From the NCBI GenBank assembly GCA_017549505.1, contig JAFYUS010000008.1, positions 1 to 36,532 of the forward strand: a DNA stretch of 36,532 nucleotides, in the 5' to 3' direction. Source of the stretch: Bacteroidales bacterium. GTDB lineage: Bacteria; Bacteroidota; Bacteroidia; Bacteroidales; UBA932. Made by a program: the position numbers and the translations under genes. The notes below the pieces were generated by a model. It had not been told where the DNA came from, searched no databases, and saw only the letters and a list, made by a program, of their open reading frames with translations. Position 1 is the stretch's first letter; every line of letters begins with the position of its first letter. Of this stretch, positions 1-7,978 are shown one piece after another.

Positions 1-692
1 CAGTAGCAGGAGATACACTTGAGATCATCAATGGACGTGTACATGTCAATGGTGAACCTCAGGAAGTTTGGCCAGGAGTCCAGAATTCATACACAGTTGT
101 GACTAATGGACAGAGAATCAATCAGGTAATACTTGATGATCTCGGAATCAATGTAAGGGAACTGGGTTACAGTCAGGCACTGCCAGGTTATCCATACATG
201 CCGCTCACAGCAAAGATGCTGGAGTCAGTAAGCAAACTTCCGAATGTTGTATCAGTAACTCAGAACATAGATGAGTACCCGGCCGATTATTCGGATTCGT
301 GGCTTACCATCTTCCCGTTCGATCCTGACTACAGATGGACAAGGGATAACTTCGGTCCTCTCTGGATACCTGAAAAAGGTGCTACGGTAGGACTCACGCT
401 GGAGAATCTTCCGCTTTATGAGAGGATAATAACAGCTTATGAAGGTAATGACCTTGAGGTGAGGAATGATGAGATCTTCATCAATGGTGAAAAGGCTCAG
501 AGCTATACTTTTTCGCAGGATTATTACTTTATGATGGGAGACAACAGGCACAATTCCCTGGACTCAAGATATTGGGGCTTCGTACCTGAAGATCATATAG
601 TTGGAAAACCCGCATTGATCTGGCTCTCAATCGATGGGAACAAAAGATTCCCTAAAAATGTAAGATGGCGCAGGTTCCTCAAATTTGTATAG
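1..692 (+). CDS. lepB: Signal peptidase I, C-terminal part (5' end outside window)
   Basis: Membrane-bound serine/lysine protease that removes signal peptides from exported proteins. The reading frame is open from base 3 (VAGDTLEIING...), so the gene begins before the window; about 229 residues are visible. Two family hallmarks are seen: the G-D pair with following strand of box D (bases 9-35) and a textbook box E, MGDNRHNSLDSRYWGFVP (about bases 534-587). The catalytic Ser and Lys would lie upstream of base 1. Roughly 140 residues separate the two boxes, a long insert as expected for the larger Bacteroidota enzymes compared with E. coli LepB. A GTG at base 99 lies inside conserved sequence and is not the start. 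It is followed by the ribosomal protein operon, which has its own promoter. Confidence 0.93.
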   Translation, partial: VAGDTLEIINGRVHVNGEPQEVWPGVQNSYTVVTNGQRINQVILDDLGINVRELGYSQALPGYPYMPLTAKMLESVSKLPNVVSVTQNIDEYPADYSDSWLTIFPFDPDYRWTRDNFGPLWIPEKGATVGLTLENLPLYERIITAYEGNDLEVRNDEIFINGEKAQSYTFSQDYYFMMGDNRHNSLDSRYWGFVPEDHIVGKPALIWLSIDGNKRFPKNVRWRRFLKFV

Positions 693-696
693 AATT

Positions 697-728
697 TTTG
701 CAATTGCAATTTTTTTATGCGATATTTG
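697..728 (+). promoter_or_regulatory. Bacteroidota-type promoter for the rpmB operon
   Basis: TTTG at 697-700 is followed after 20 nt by GATATTTG at 721-728. This is close to the Bacteroidota -33/-7 consensus (TTTG, TAnnTTTG), with one mismatch in the -7 box. It lies 40 nt before rpmB. A palindromic TTGCAATTGCAA (698-709) overlaps the -33 box. Confidence 0.5.
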
Positions 729-768
729 CAGCCCGCTAATTATGAATTAATTAAAAAAGTTATATACA

Positions 769-1011
769 ATGGCAAAGGTTTGTCAAGTTACAGGAAGAAA
801 GAGAATGGTAGGAAACAACGTTTCCCATTCTAAGAGACGCACAAAGCGTATCTTCGCCCTCAACCTCAAGACTAAGAAGTTCTGGTCTGAGGCAGAGCAG
901 AGATTCATCACTCTTAAGGTGTCTTGCAAGGGTATGAGAACAATCGAGAAGAACGGTCTCGACGCTACTATCAAGGACGCTCAGAACAAAGGATTTATTA
1001 ACCTTGTTTAA
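769..1011 (+). CDS. rpmB: 50S ribosomal protein L28 (bL28)
   Basis: Large-subunit ribosomal protein, 80 residues, the usual size for the family. The start [20 protein letters not shown] and the basic core KRRTKRIF followed by NLKTKKFW are diagnostic. It opens a three-gene cluster (rpmB, rpmG, DUF4295) with gaps of 11 and 19 nt, an order common in Bacteroidota. No Shine-Dalgarno sequence precedes the ATG, which is normal for the phylum. Confidence 0.97.
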   Translation: MAKVCQVTGRKRMVGNNVSHSKRRTKRIFALNLKTKKFWSEAEQRFITLKVSCKGMRTIEKNGLDATIKDAQNKGFINLV

Positions 1012-1022
1012 TTTTACGAATT

Positions 1023-1211
1023 ATGGCAAAGAAAGCAAAAGGTAACAGGGTGCAGGTCATCCTTGAGTGCACTGAGCAGAGAGAAAGCGGTGTACCAGGT
1101 ATCTCAAGATACATCACTACTAAGAACAAGAAGAACACAACTCAGCGTCTGGAGCGTAAGAAGTACAATCCGTTCCTTAAGAAGGTAACCCTTCACCGCG
1201 AGATTAAATAA
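1023..1211 (+). CDS. rpmG: 50S ribosomal protein L33 (bL33)
   Basis: Large-subunit ribosomal protein, 62 residues. The sequence has the family pattern: [10 protein letters not shown], then [20 protein letters not shown], then a basic C-terminus. It sits 11 nt after rpmB and is clearly co-transcribed. Only one cysteine (ECTE) is present, so this is the zinc-independent type of L33. Confidence 0.96.
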   Translation: MAKKAKGNRVQVILECTEQRESGVPGISRYITTKNKKNTTQRLERKKYNPFLKKVTLHREIK

Positions 1212-1230
1212 TTTTTGGAGGAATTGATAT

Positions 1231-1386
1231 ATGGCAAAGAAAGCAGTCGCAACCTTCAAGGCCGGTACACTCAAGAAGATGGTAAAGTGTATCCGTATGG
1301 ACAAGTCTCCTAAGACAGGTGCTTATGTATTCACAGAAGAGCTCGTTGAGGAGGATAAGGCAAAGGATTTCTTCGCAAAGAAATAA
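1231..1386 (+). CDS. DUF4295 small basic protein, probable Bacteroidota ribosomal protein
   Basis: A 51-residue basic protein, MAKKAVATFKAGTLKKMVK... to ...FFAKK, encoded in frame between rpmG and the terminator. The sequence and position match the DUF4295 family, which accompanies rpmB-rpmG across Bacteroidota. From memory, and unverified, this may be the phylum-specific 50S protein called bL38. The start is supported by GGAGG at 1217-1221, 9 nt before the ATG, a strong Shine-Dalgarno sequence that most genes here lack. A rho-independent terminator follows 18 nt after the stop, making this the last gene of the operon. Confidence 0.88.
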   Translation: MAKKAVATFKAGTLKKMVKCIRMDKSPKTGAYVFTEELVEEDKAKDFFAKK

Positions 1387-1404
1387 TTTTCTTTAGATAG
1401 ATTG

Positions 1405-1441
1405 AAAGTGGCAGGACAAAATCGTCCTGCCACTTTTTTTA
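1405..1441 (+). terminator. Rho-independent terminator of the rpmB-rpmG-DUF4295 operon
   Basis: A 13-bp perfect stem (1405-1417 with 1424-1436; core GTGGCAGGAC/GTCCTGCCAC) encloses the 6-nt loop AAAATC and runs into a T tract. It separates the ribosomal operon from ftsY. Confidence 0.93.
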
Positions 1442-1456
1442 TATCCGTTAAATGAT

Positions 1457-1464
1457 TAAATTTG
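1457..1464 (+). promoter_or_regulatory. Promoter -7 box for ftsY
   Basis: TAAATTTG fits the TAnnTTTG consensus exactly and lies 19 nt before the ftsY ATG. The -33 region falls in the T tract of the preceding terminator and has no perfect TTTG, so the call rests on the -7 box and on position. Confidence 0.5.
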
Positions 1465-1483
1465 CAGGTTAAACATAGTTTTT

Positions 1484-2422
1484 ATGGGTATATTTGACAA
1501 AGGAGTAAAAAAGACCAACAAGGGTTTCTTTGGCAGGCTTTCCAGAGCTATTATCGGAAAGACTGAGGTGGATGATGACCTTCTTGATGCAATCGAAGAG
1601 GCATTGTTGGCTACCGATATGGGAGTAGATACGACGATGAGAGTGATCGAGAACCTGGAGGATAGGGTAAGGTCTGAAAAGTATGTGTCTTTGAATGAGC
1701 TTGTGGACATGCTCAGAGAAGAGATCGCTTCTCTTCTGAATGTGCGTGAAGGTGAGGTGTCGGATGATCCGGTTGTGCCTTTCGACTTTTCCCATAAGCC
1801 ATATGTCATGATGGTTGTAGGAGTAAATGGTGTCGGCAAGACCACTACGATAGGCAAGCTTGCAAGCAGTCTGAAGGCTCAAGGCAAGAAGGTGGTACTT
1901 GGCGCTGCAGATACTTTCCGTGCTGCTGCTGTCGACCAGCTTACCATATGGGCTGAGAGAGCTGGTGTGGATATCGTAAAGCAGGAAATGGGATCGGATC
2001 CTGCATCCGTTGCATTCGATACAGTCAAGTCAGCTGTAGCTAAGGATGCTGATGTCGTCATTATAGATACTGCCGGACGTCTCCATAACAGGATCGATCT
2101 TATGAATGAGCTGACAAAGATCCGTAATGTGATGAGGAAAGTCGTTCCTGATGCACCACATGAAGTCCTTCTTGTCCTCGATGCATCGACAGGTCAGAAT
2201 GCATTCCAGCAGGCAAAGGAGTTCTCACGTGCTACAGACATAACCGCTCTTGCCATAACCAAGCTGGACGGTACGGCCAAAGGAGGAGTTGTTGTAGGTG
2301 TTGTAGACCAGTTCAAGGTCCCTGTGAAGTTTGTAGGTATCGGTGAAGGTGTTGATGACCTCAAGGTATTTGACAAGAGGGAATTTGTAGGTTCTCTCTT
2401 TTCGAAGGAAGATATAGAATAA
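1484..2422 (+). CDS. ftsY: Signal recognition particle receptor FtsY
   Basis: SRP-family GTPase at the inner membrane that receives ribosome-nascent chain complexes from Ffh/SRP RNA and passes them to SecYEG. It has 312 residues: a helical N domain (about 1-95), then the NG GTPase with P-loop GVNGVGKT (113-120), DTFRAAA (143-149), DTAGR (195-199), TKLD (259-262) and GIGE (285-288). The long acidic A domain of E. coli FtsY is missing, as in many Bacteroidota. It has its own promoter just after the upstream terminator. pheT starts 18 nt downstream, so the two may be co-transcribed. Confidence 0.97.
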   Translation: MGIFDKGVKKTNKGFFGRLSRAIIGKTEVDDDLLDAIEEALLATDMGVDTTMRVIENLEDRVRSEKYVSLNELVDMLREEIASLLNVREGEVSDDPVVPFDFSHKPYVMMVVGVNGVGKTTTIGKLASSLKAQGKKVVLGAADTFRAAAVDQLTIWAERAGVDIVKQEMGSDPASVAFDTVKSAVAKDADVVIIDTAGRLHNRIDLMNELTKIRNVMRKVVPDAPHEVLLVLDASTGQNAFQQAKEFSRATDITALAITKLDGTAKGGVVVGVVDQFKVPVKFVGIGEGVDDLKVFDKREFVGSLFSKEDIE

Positions 2423-2440
2423 TCAAAAGTAAAAGCATAT

Positions 2441-4882
2441 ATGAAAATTTCGTACAATTGGCTCAAGGACTATCTTGAGTGCGGCCTCACTCCTGAAGAG
2501 GTTGCAGAAGCATTGACCTCAATAGGACTTGAGGTGGATGGTGTAGAGCAGGTTGAAGAGATTCCTGGCGGACTTGCGGGAGTCATTGTTGCAGAAGTTG
2601 TCGAGTGTGTCGAGCACCCTGATTCTGACCACCTCCATGTTACAAAGTTGAACACTGGAGATGCAGAACTTCTCCAGGTTGTATGCGGTGCACCTAATGT
2701 GGCTGCAGGCCAGAAGGTTCTGCTTGCTACAGTGGGTACAGTCCTTGGTGAGGATTTCAAGATCAAGAAGTCAAAGATCCGTGGAGTCGAGTCATTCGGT
2801 ATGATCTGCGCCGAAGATGAACTTGGAATAGGAGAGTCTCACGACGGTATCATGGTACTTGATCCTGATGCTGTTGTAGGTACACCGGCAAAGGATTATC
2901 TCGGTCTTGCAACAGATGCAGTGATTGAGATCGGTCTTACCGCCAACCGTGTTGACGCTGCCTCTCATATCGGAGTGGCACGTGATCTTTATGCATATCT
3001 CAAGCACAACAATATCCCTTGTTCTTTCAATGTTCCTGATGTTTCAGCATTTGCTGAAGGCGAAGGCGAAGCTATTCCTGTCGAGGTGACTGCAGCAGAT
3101 GGCTCACCTAGATATACCGGTACTACCATCAAGGGAGTAAAGGTTGCTCCATCTCCTGAGTGGCTTCAGAAAAAGCTTCTTTCGATAGGTCTCAGACCAA
3201 TCAACAATATCGTCGACATCACCAACTTCGTGCTCCATGAGATAGGACAGCCTCTCCATGCATTCGATGCATCCAAGATCATCGGTGGAAAGGTAATCGT
3301 CCGCAGGGCTGAGGAAGGAGAAAAGTTTGTCACTCTCGACGGCGTCGAGCGTACATTGAATGAGGCGGACCTCATGATCGCAAATACCGAGAAGGCGATG
3401 TGTCTCGCAGGTGTATTTGGCGGTGAGGAGTCTGGAGTGACAGAGTCTACAGTAGATGTATTCCTTGAAAGTGCATATTTCAATCCTGTATCAATAAGAA
3501 AGAGTTCAAAGAGACATGGTCTCAAGACAGATGCATCCTTCCGATATGAGAGAGGAGCAGATCCTCTGGTTGTAGACTATGCTGCAAAGCGTGCCGCCCT
3601 TCTTATTCAGGAGATTGCAGGAGGTACGATTGTCGGAAAGGTCCAGGAATTCTACCCTGAGAAGATTGCCAGGAAGGTTGTGGAGCTTGATTACAACCGT
3701 ATCGAGGCTTTCATCGGCAAGAAGATAGGTCATGATGTCATCGAGTCTCTTCTTGAGAATCTTGCTTATGAGTTCCTTGAAAGACATGAAGGTGGTGCGA
3801 TTGTAGCTGTTCCTTCATATATGGTGGATGTATATCGTGAATGCGACATCGTAGAAGAGATTCTCCGTGTCTATGGTTATAATAACATCGAGTTGCCGCA
3901 GGCAATGCGCATGTCAGTGAACGCTCCTCAGAAGCCTGAACCGGAGCAGGTAAGAAAGTCTATTTCAGACTTCCTTGCAGCAAACGGTTTCGTCGAGACA
4001 ATGAATAACTCACTGACGAAGTCTGAGTATTATTCAAAGCTCAAGACATTCCCGGAAGACAAGTGTGTAAGGATACTTAATCCTCTCAGCTCCGATCTCA
4101 ACGTGATGAGACAGACGCTTCTTCTCAACGGACTTGAGGTGATAGCATACAACATCAACCGTCAGGTTACAAATATCAAGACTTTTGAATACGGTTCGGT
4201 ATATTCGTTCAATCCTGAGATGGATGGAAAGACTCTCGAATCATATGAGGAGCACACATGCTATGCTCTTTTCATGAGCGGTCAGCCGGACAAGTCGTGG
4301 AGAACCGATCTTGGCAAGGGCAGCTATTTCCAGCTTAAGGGATACCTTGAGCTCCTTCTCAAGCGTTTCGGTTGCGATATCTATTCACTTGAGACAGATG
4401 CAGCTCCTGCAGACCTGTTCTCTGAAGGCCTTTCATACAGCCTTCCTGGAACACGTCAGCCTCTTGCTGTCATGGGAACGATAGCTCCTGCAAGACTGAA
4501 GCAGTTCGGTATCAAGCAGCCTGTATTTGCAGCAGAGATCAACTGGCCGGCGCTGTTCGCTCTTGTGAAGAGGAACAAGATAAAGTATAAGGAACTTCCT
4601 AAGTTCCCTGAAGTAAGACGTGACCTTGCTCTCCTTCTTGATGAGTCTGTAAGCTATGCAGACCTCAGGAAGAGTGCATTCCGTGTAGGTAAGAAGCTTC
4701 TCAAGCAGGTCGGACTCTTCGATGTGTATAGAGGAGACAAGATTGCTGAAGGAAAGAAGCAGTATGCTCTCAGCTTTGTACTTCAGGATCTTGAGAAGAC
4801 CCTTACCGACAATGATGTTGAAAGGATAATGAGCAAGCTTCTTGCTACATTCCAGAACGAGTTCGGAGCTACATTAAGATAA
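2441..4882 (+). CDS. pheT: Phenylalanine--tRNA ligase beta subunit
   Basis: Beta subunit of the (alpha-beta)2 enzyme that charges tRNA-Phe. It has 813 residues, full length. Domain order: an N-terminal segment (MKISYNWLKDYLE), an EMAP-II-like tRNA-binding domain (about 40-150, with HPDSDHLHVTKLNTG), B3/B4 editing domain (about 210-390, with RPINNIVDITN), B5 domain (about 400-480), a catalytic-like core, and a C-terminal ferredoxin-fold anticodon-binding domain (about 720-813, beginning KFPEVRRDLALL). pheS is not in the window. The DUF4296 lipoprotein gene starts 2 nt after the stop, so the two are probably one transcript. Confidence 0.97.
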   Translation: MKISYNWLKDYLECGLTPEEVAEALTSIGLEVDGVEQVEEIPGGLAGVIVAEVVECVEHPDSDHLHVTKLNTGDAELLQVVCGAPNVAAGQKVLLATVGTVLGEDFKIKKSKIRGVESFGMICAEDELGIGESHDGIMVLDPDAVVGTPAKDYLGLATDAVIEIGLTANRVDAASHIGVARDLYAYLKHNNIPCSFNVPDVSAFAEGEGEAIPVEVTAADGSPRYTGTTIKGVKVAPSPEWLQKKLLSIGLRPINNIVDITNFVLHEIGQPLHAFDASKIIGGKVIVRRAEEGEKFVTLDGVERTLNEADLMIANTEKAMCLAGVFGGEESGVTESTVDVFLESAYFNPVSIRKSSKRHGLKTDASFRYERGADPLVVDYAAKRAALLIQEIAGGTIVGKVQEFYPEKIARKVVELDYNRIEAFIGKKIGHDVIESLLENLAYEFLERHEGGAIVAVPSYMVDVYRECDIVEEILRVYGYNNIELPQAMRMSVNAPQKPEPEQVRKSISDFLAANGFVETMNNSLTKSEYYSKLKTFPEDKCVRILNPLSSDLNVMRQTLLLNGLEVIAYNINRQVTNIKTFEYGSVYSFNPEMDGKTLESYEEHTCYALFMSGQPDKSWRTDLGKGSYFQLKGYLELLLKRFGCDIYSLETDAAPADLFSEGLSYSLPGTRQPLAVMGTIAPARLKQFGIKQPVFAAEINWPALFALVKRNKIKYKELPKFPEVRRDLALLLDESVSYADLRKSAFRVGKKLLKQVGLFDVYRGDKIAEGKKQYALSFVLQDLEKTLTDNDVERIMSKLLATFQNEFGATLR

Positions 4883-4884
4883 TC

Positions 4885-5580
4885 ATGAGGAAGTATCTCG
4901 TATATATTATTGCTATGGCAGCCTCTGCCGCCCTCTTCCTGACTTCTTGCGGGAAAGATGGCGGTGAGGTGATTCCGCGTAAGGACATGGCAGAGATATA
5001 TGCTGAAATGCTGATGACTGACCAATGGATTCTGATGACTCCTAATGTCAGGCTGATCGCTGATACGTCTCTTGTATATGCTCCTATCCTTGAACGATAT
5101 GGATACGACAGGGATGACTATGTGAAGTCCATCGACCATTATATGGACGATCCGGAGCGTTTTGCCAAGATCTTCAGGGAGACAGGAAGGATACTTGATG
5201 AATATGTGGCAGAACTTGAGACCAGGCAGGCTGAGCTGGAAAGGCTTGAAAAGCTTAAGAAAGAAGCTGAGAAATATAGACCGGATGTCGATTGGAAAGG
5301 CTTGTATCCTCAAAGACCGGCTCGTGCAGAAATCTGTCTTCCTGACAGCATGAATGTAGAATATGACACCTTGAGTGCATACAGGCTGTCTTTTGTGGAG
5401 CGGAATGATACGGTATATGATGGTGTACATATGAAAGCTCCTGCTGTAGATACCTCAATTGCCGTAAGCATTGATTCTACTGCAGTTGAGAAGGTTGATA
5501 CTCTGGTACTTACAGAACTGCCTAAGGAAAAGAAGCTCATCGCACCGCAATTTATGAAACTTAGAGATGGCAAAAAATAG
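4885..5580 (+). CDS. DUF4296 lipoprotein
   Basis: A 231-residue predicted lipoprotein of unknown function. The signal peptide ends in LTSC with Cys22 as the lipid-bearing residue. The following segment (VIPRKDMAEIYAEMLMTDQ) resembles the start of the DUF4296 domain, a Bacteroidota family. Residues about 100-130 are rich in E, L and K and probably form a coiled coil (ELETRQAELERLEKLKKEAE). The C-terminal 100 residues have no motif I recognise. The gene follows pheT by 2 nt and its end overlaps the amidohydrolase start by 14 nt, so it is embedded in an operon. Confidence 0.8.
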   Translation: MRKYLVYIIAMAASAALFLTSCGKDGGEVIPRKDMAEIYAEMLMTDQWILMTPNVRLIADTSLVYAPILERYGYDRDDYVKSIDHYMDDPERFAKIFRETGRILDEYVAELETRQAELERLEKLKKEAEKYRPDVDWKGLYPQRPARAEICLPDSMNVEYDTLSAYRLSFVERNDTVYDGVHMKAPAVDTSIAVSIDSTAVEKVDTLVLTELPKEKKLIAPQFMKLRDGKK

Positions 5581-6760
5581 AATAGCAGCATCCTTTATAT
5601 ATACTTTGGATGATCACAAGCCGATAAGAAACGGTTTCGTTGAATATGATGATGACGGTATGGTCATCGCTGTGGGAGAATGCGAAGATCCTGCTTCCGA
5701 GGAACGTTTCCTCGAAGGTGCAATAGTGCCCGGATTTGTCAATGCACATTGCCATGTGGAGCTGTCTCATCTTCATAAGAAGTTCCGCAAGGGTACCGGA
5801 ATGGCCGGTTTCATAGATCAGATAAATGAATTGCGTGATTGGGCTGGCCACGAGGTCAAGACCAGACTTGTGAAGGAGTGGATGGACAAGATGTGGGCAG
5901 ATGGTGTTTCCGCTATGGCTGACATAAGCAACGATGATTCCTCATTTCCAGTGAAGGCTGTGCATCCTATGTATACCAGGACATTCCTTGAAGTGTTCGG
6001 TAGCGAACCGCATATGTGCGAGGGAGTGATGAAGGATGTGAGGGAACTTAATGCCGCCGCAGACGCGGCAGGCATAGATGCCGCACCTACTCCGCATTCA
6101 TGTTATACCATGAGCCCTCAGCTTCTGAGTGCATCGGCGGCTGCCGGTCTTGCAAGGGGCTATCTTTCATACCACTCTCAGGAAAGTATGGAAGAAGAAG
6201 ACCTGATAAGATACGGACGCGGAGCTATGTATGAAAACAGAAAGAGGTCGGGTATGAGTACCCCTCCTGTCACAGGTGAGTCCTCATTGAAATATTTTCT
6301 TGACAGACTTTCTGACGCAAAGCAGGGACCTTACGATGAGCATATACTCCTTGTACATAATGTCTGCCTGCTGCAGAGCGACATAGATGCGGCTAAGGAT
6401 GTCATGAAGAATGTTTATTGGGCAGTTTGCCCTTTGTCAAACATATTCATACATAATGCCTTGCCTCCTGTTCCGATGATGTGGGCAAACGGATTGAATG
6501 TGGTGATAGGAACTGATTCGCTCTCAAGCAATGACGATCTTGACATGGTCAAGGAGATGTATTGCCTTCATGAGAACTTCCCTCAGGTACCTATGAACGA
6601 GATACTTGTATGGGCATCGCTTAACGGAGCGCGTTTTCTGTCGAAGGATGATGTGCTGGGCTCGTTGACACCAGGAAAAAGACCTGGACTTGTTTTTGTT
6701 TCAAATCTGGATTGTAACGGCAGCTTTACTGCAGAGAGCCGTTCAGAAAGGATAATCTGA
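5567..6760 (+). CDS. Amidohydrolase-superfamily protein (chlorohydrolase / aminofutalosine deaminase-like)
   Basis: A 397-residue metal-dependent hydrolase with the composite amidohydrolase fold. Visible ligands: H61-x-H63 in NAHCHVELSH, H203 and probable catalytic E206 in YHSQES, H264 in LVHN, and D317 in IGTDS. This set matches the subgroup of cytosine, guanine and aminofutalosine deaminases and chlorohydrolases, so deamination of a purine-like ring is plausible, but the substrate cannot be read from sequence. No other futalosine-pathway gene is in the window. It overlaps its upstream neighbour by 14 nt, and its stop overlaps the next ATG (TGATG), indicating translational coupling. The ATG at 5567 gives the expected short beta-sandwich N-terminus. 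Confidence 0.82.
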   Translation: MAKNRIAASFIYTLDDHKPIRNGFVEYDDDGMVIAVGECEDPASEERFLEGAIVPGFVNAHCHVELSHLHKKFRKGTGMAGFIDQINELRDWAGHEVKTRLVKEWMDKMWADGVSAMADISNDDSSFPVKAVHPMYTRTFLEVFGSEPHMCEGVMKDVRELNAAADAAGIDAAPTPHSCYTMSPQLLSASAAAGLARGYLSYHSQESMEEEDLIRYGRGAMYENRKRSGMSTPPVTGESSLKYFLDRLSDAKQGPYDEHILLVHNVCLLQSDIDAAKDVMKNVYWAVCPLSNIFIHNALPPVPMMWANGLNVVIGTDSLSSNDDLDMVKEMYCLHENFPQVPMNEILVWASLNGARFLSKDDVLGSLTPGKRPGLVFVSNLDCNGSFTAESRSERII

Positions 6761-7518
6761 TGCTGCATTTTGATGAAATAGTTTTCGGACCTATATTCAG
6801 CAGACGTCTGGGGTCATCATTGGGGGTGAATCTCTTGCCTTCAAAAGGAAAGTTATGTAATTTTGACTGTGTCTACTGCGAATGCGGATGGAACAAGGAT
6901 GGTAAAGGCGATGGTAGATTCCCATCGTTTACTGAAATCGAGAAGGCTCTTCAGGAGAAGATGTCCTCGCTTGCAGCAGAAGGAGTCAATGTCGATTCCA
7001 TCACTTTTTCAGGAAACGGTGAGCCTACGATACATCCTGACTTTGCCAAGGTCATAGATGTCACTCTCCGACTCAGAGATGAGTTCTTCCCGAAGGCCAG
7101 GGTTTCTGTTCTCTCAAATGCGACTATGATCGGTCGTGAGGAGATAGCCGAGGCTCTGATGAGAATTGATAATCCGATACTTAAGATTGACGCTTCTTCC
7201 GATGAACTTATAAGGATGATAAACAAGCCTACAGGACCTTATCGTCTTGCCGAGGTCGTGGAGAATCTCAGGAGATTCGAAGGACGTTTTGTCCTTCAGA
7301 CCATGTTCCTTCGTTCTCCGGAGTTTGATACAGCATCAGCGGAGGCATTGAATGCCTGGATGGATATTGTAAGGGACATCAGGCCTCGCGAAATCATGGT
7401 GTATACCATTGATAGGGAGACTCCAGACAAGTCATTAGGGAAATATACAGTGGAAGAGATGACGGAGATGGTACGTCCATTGATTGAGGAAGGATTCAAT
7501 ATACAGATAAGAGGATAA
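6760..7518 (+). CDS. Radical SAM protein
   Basis: A 252-residue radical SAM enzyme. The [4Fe-4S] cluster site is the canonical CxxxCxxC: C33, C37 and C40 in CNFDCVYC. A glycine-rich motif, SGNGEPT (84-90), matches the SAM-binding GGEP-type motif. The N-terminus (FGPIFSRRLGSSLGVN) resembles the COG0731-like Fe-S oxidoreductases of Bacteroidota. There is no clear auxiliary-cluster or SPASM domain, and the substrate is unknown. Start and stop overlap both neighbours (TGATG upstream and ATAATGAGG downstream), so it is translated with the amidohydrolase and dtd. Confidence 0.88.
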   Translation: MLHFDEIVFGPIFSRRLGSSLGVNLLPSKGKLCNFDCVYCECGWNKDGKGDGRFPSFTEIEKALQEKMSSLAAEGVNVDSITFSGNGEPTIHPDFAKVIDVTLRLRDEFFPKARVSVLSNATMIGREEIAEALMRIDNPILKIDASSDELIRMINKPTGPYRLAEVVENLRRFEGRFVLQTMFLRSPEFDTASAEALNAWMDIVRDIRPREIMVYTIDRETPDKSLGKYTVEEMTEMVRPLIEEGFNIQIRG

Positions 7519-7973
7519 TGAGGATAGTTATACAAAGAGTCACTAATGCTTCGGTGGCGGTCCCTGATGAAGGGTATGAGTGTTCGGTTGGGAAGGGACT
7601 CCTTGTCCTTGCTGCATTCATAGATGAAGATACTGATGAGGATATTGCCTGGACAGCAAAGAAGATAGCCGCAATGCGTATCTTCGATGATGAGAACGGA
7701 GTAATGAACCTTTCGGTCAGGGATGTGGAAGGAGAAATACTTGCGATAAGCCAGTTTACACTCTATGCTTCTACTGTCAAGGGCAACAGACCGTCATACA
7801 TAAAGGCAGCCAAGCCTGATGTCGCTGTTCCTCTGTACGAAAAGTTTCTTGCTGCGCTCGAAACTGAACTTGGAAAGCCGGTAGGAAAGGGAATTTTTGG
7901 GGCTGATATGAAAGTGTCGCTTCTTAATGACGGCCCGGTAACAATAATAACAGATTCTAAATTGAAATTTTAA
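7518..7973 (+). CDS. dtd: D-aminoacyl-tRNA deacylase
   Basis: Proofreading enzyme that hydrolyses D-amino acids (and glycine) from mischarged tRNAs. It has 151 residues, the standard size. Both active-site motifs are present: SQFTL (78-82) and GPVT within NDGPVTI (137-143). Other conserved blocks are MRIVIQRVTNASV at the N-terminus and GNRPSYIKAAKP. It overlaps the radical SAM gene by one base and is followed 5 nt later by deoC. Confidence 0.96.
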   Translation: MRIVIQRVTNASVAVPDEGYECSVGKGLLVLAAFIDEDTDEDIAWTAKKIAAMRIFDDENGVMNLSVRDVEGEILAISQFTLYASTVKGNRPSYIKAAKPDVAVPLYEKFLAALETELGKPVGKGIFGADMKVSLLNDGPVTIITDSKLKF

Positions 7974-7978
7974 TATAT

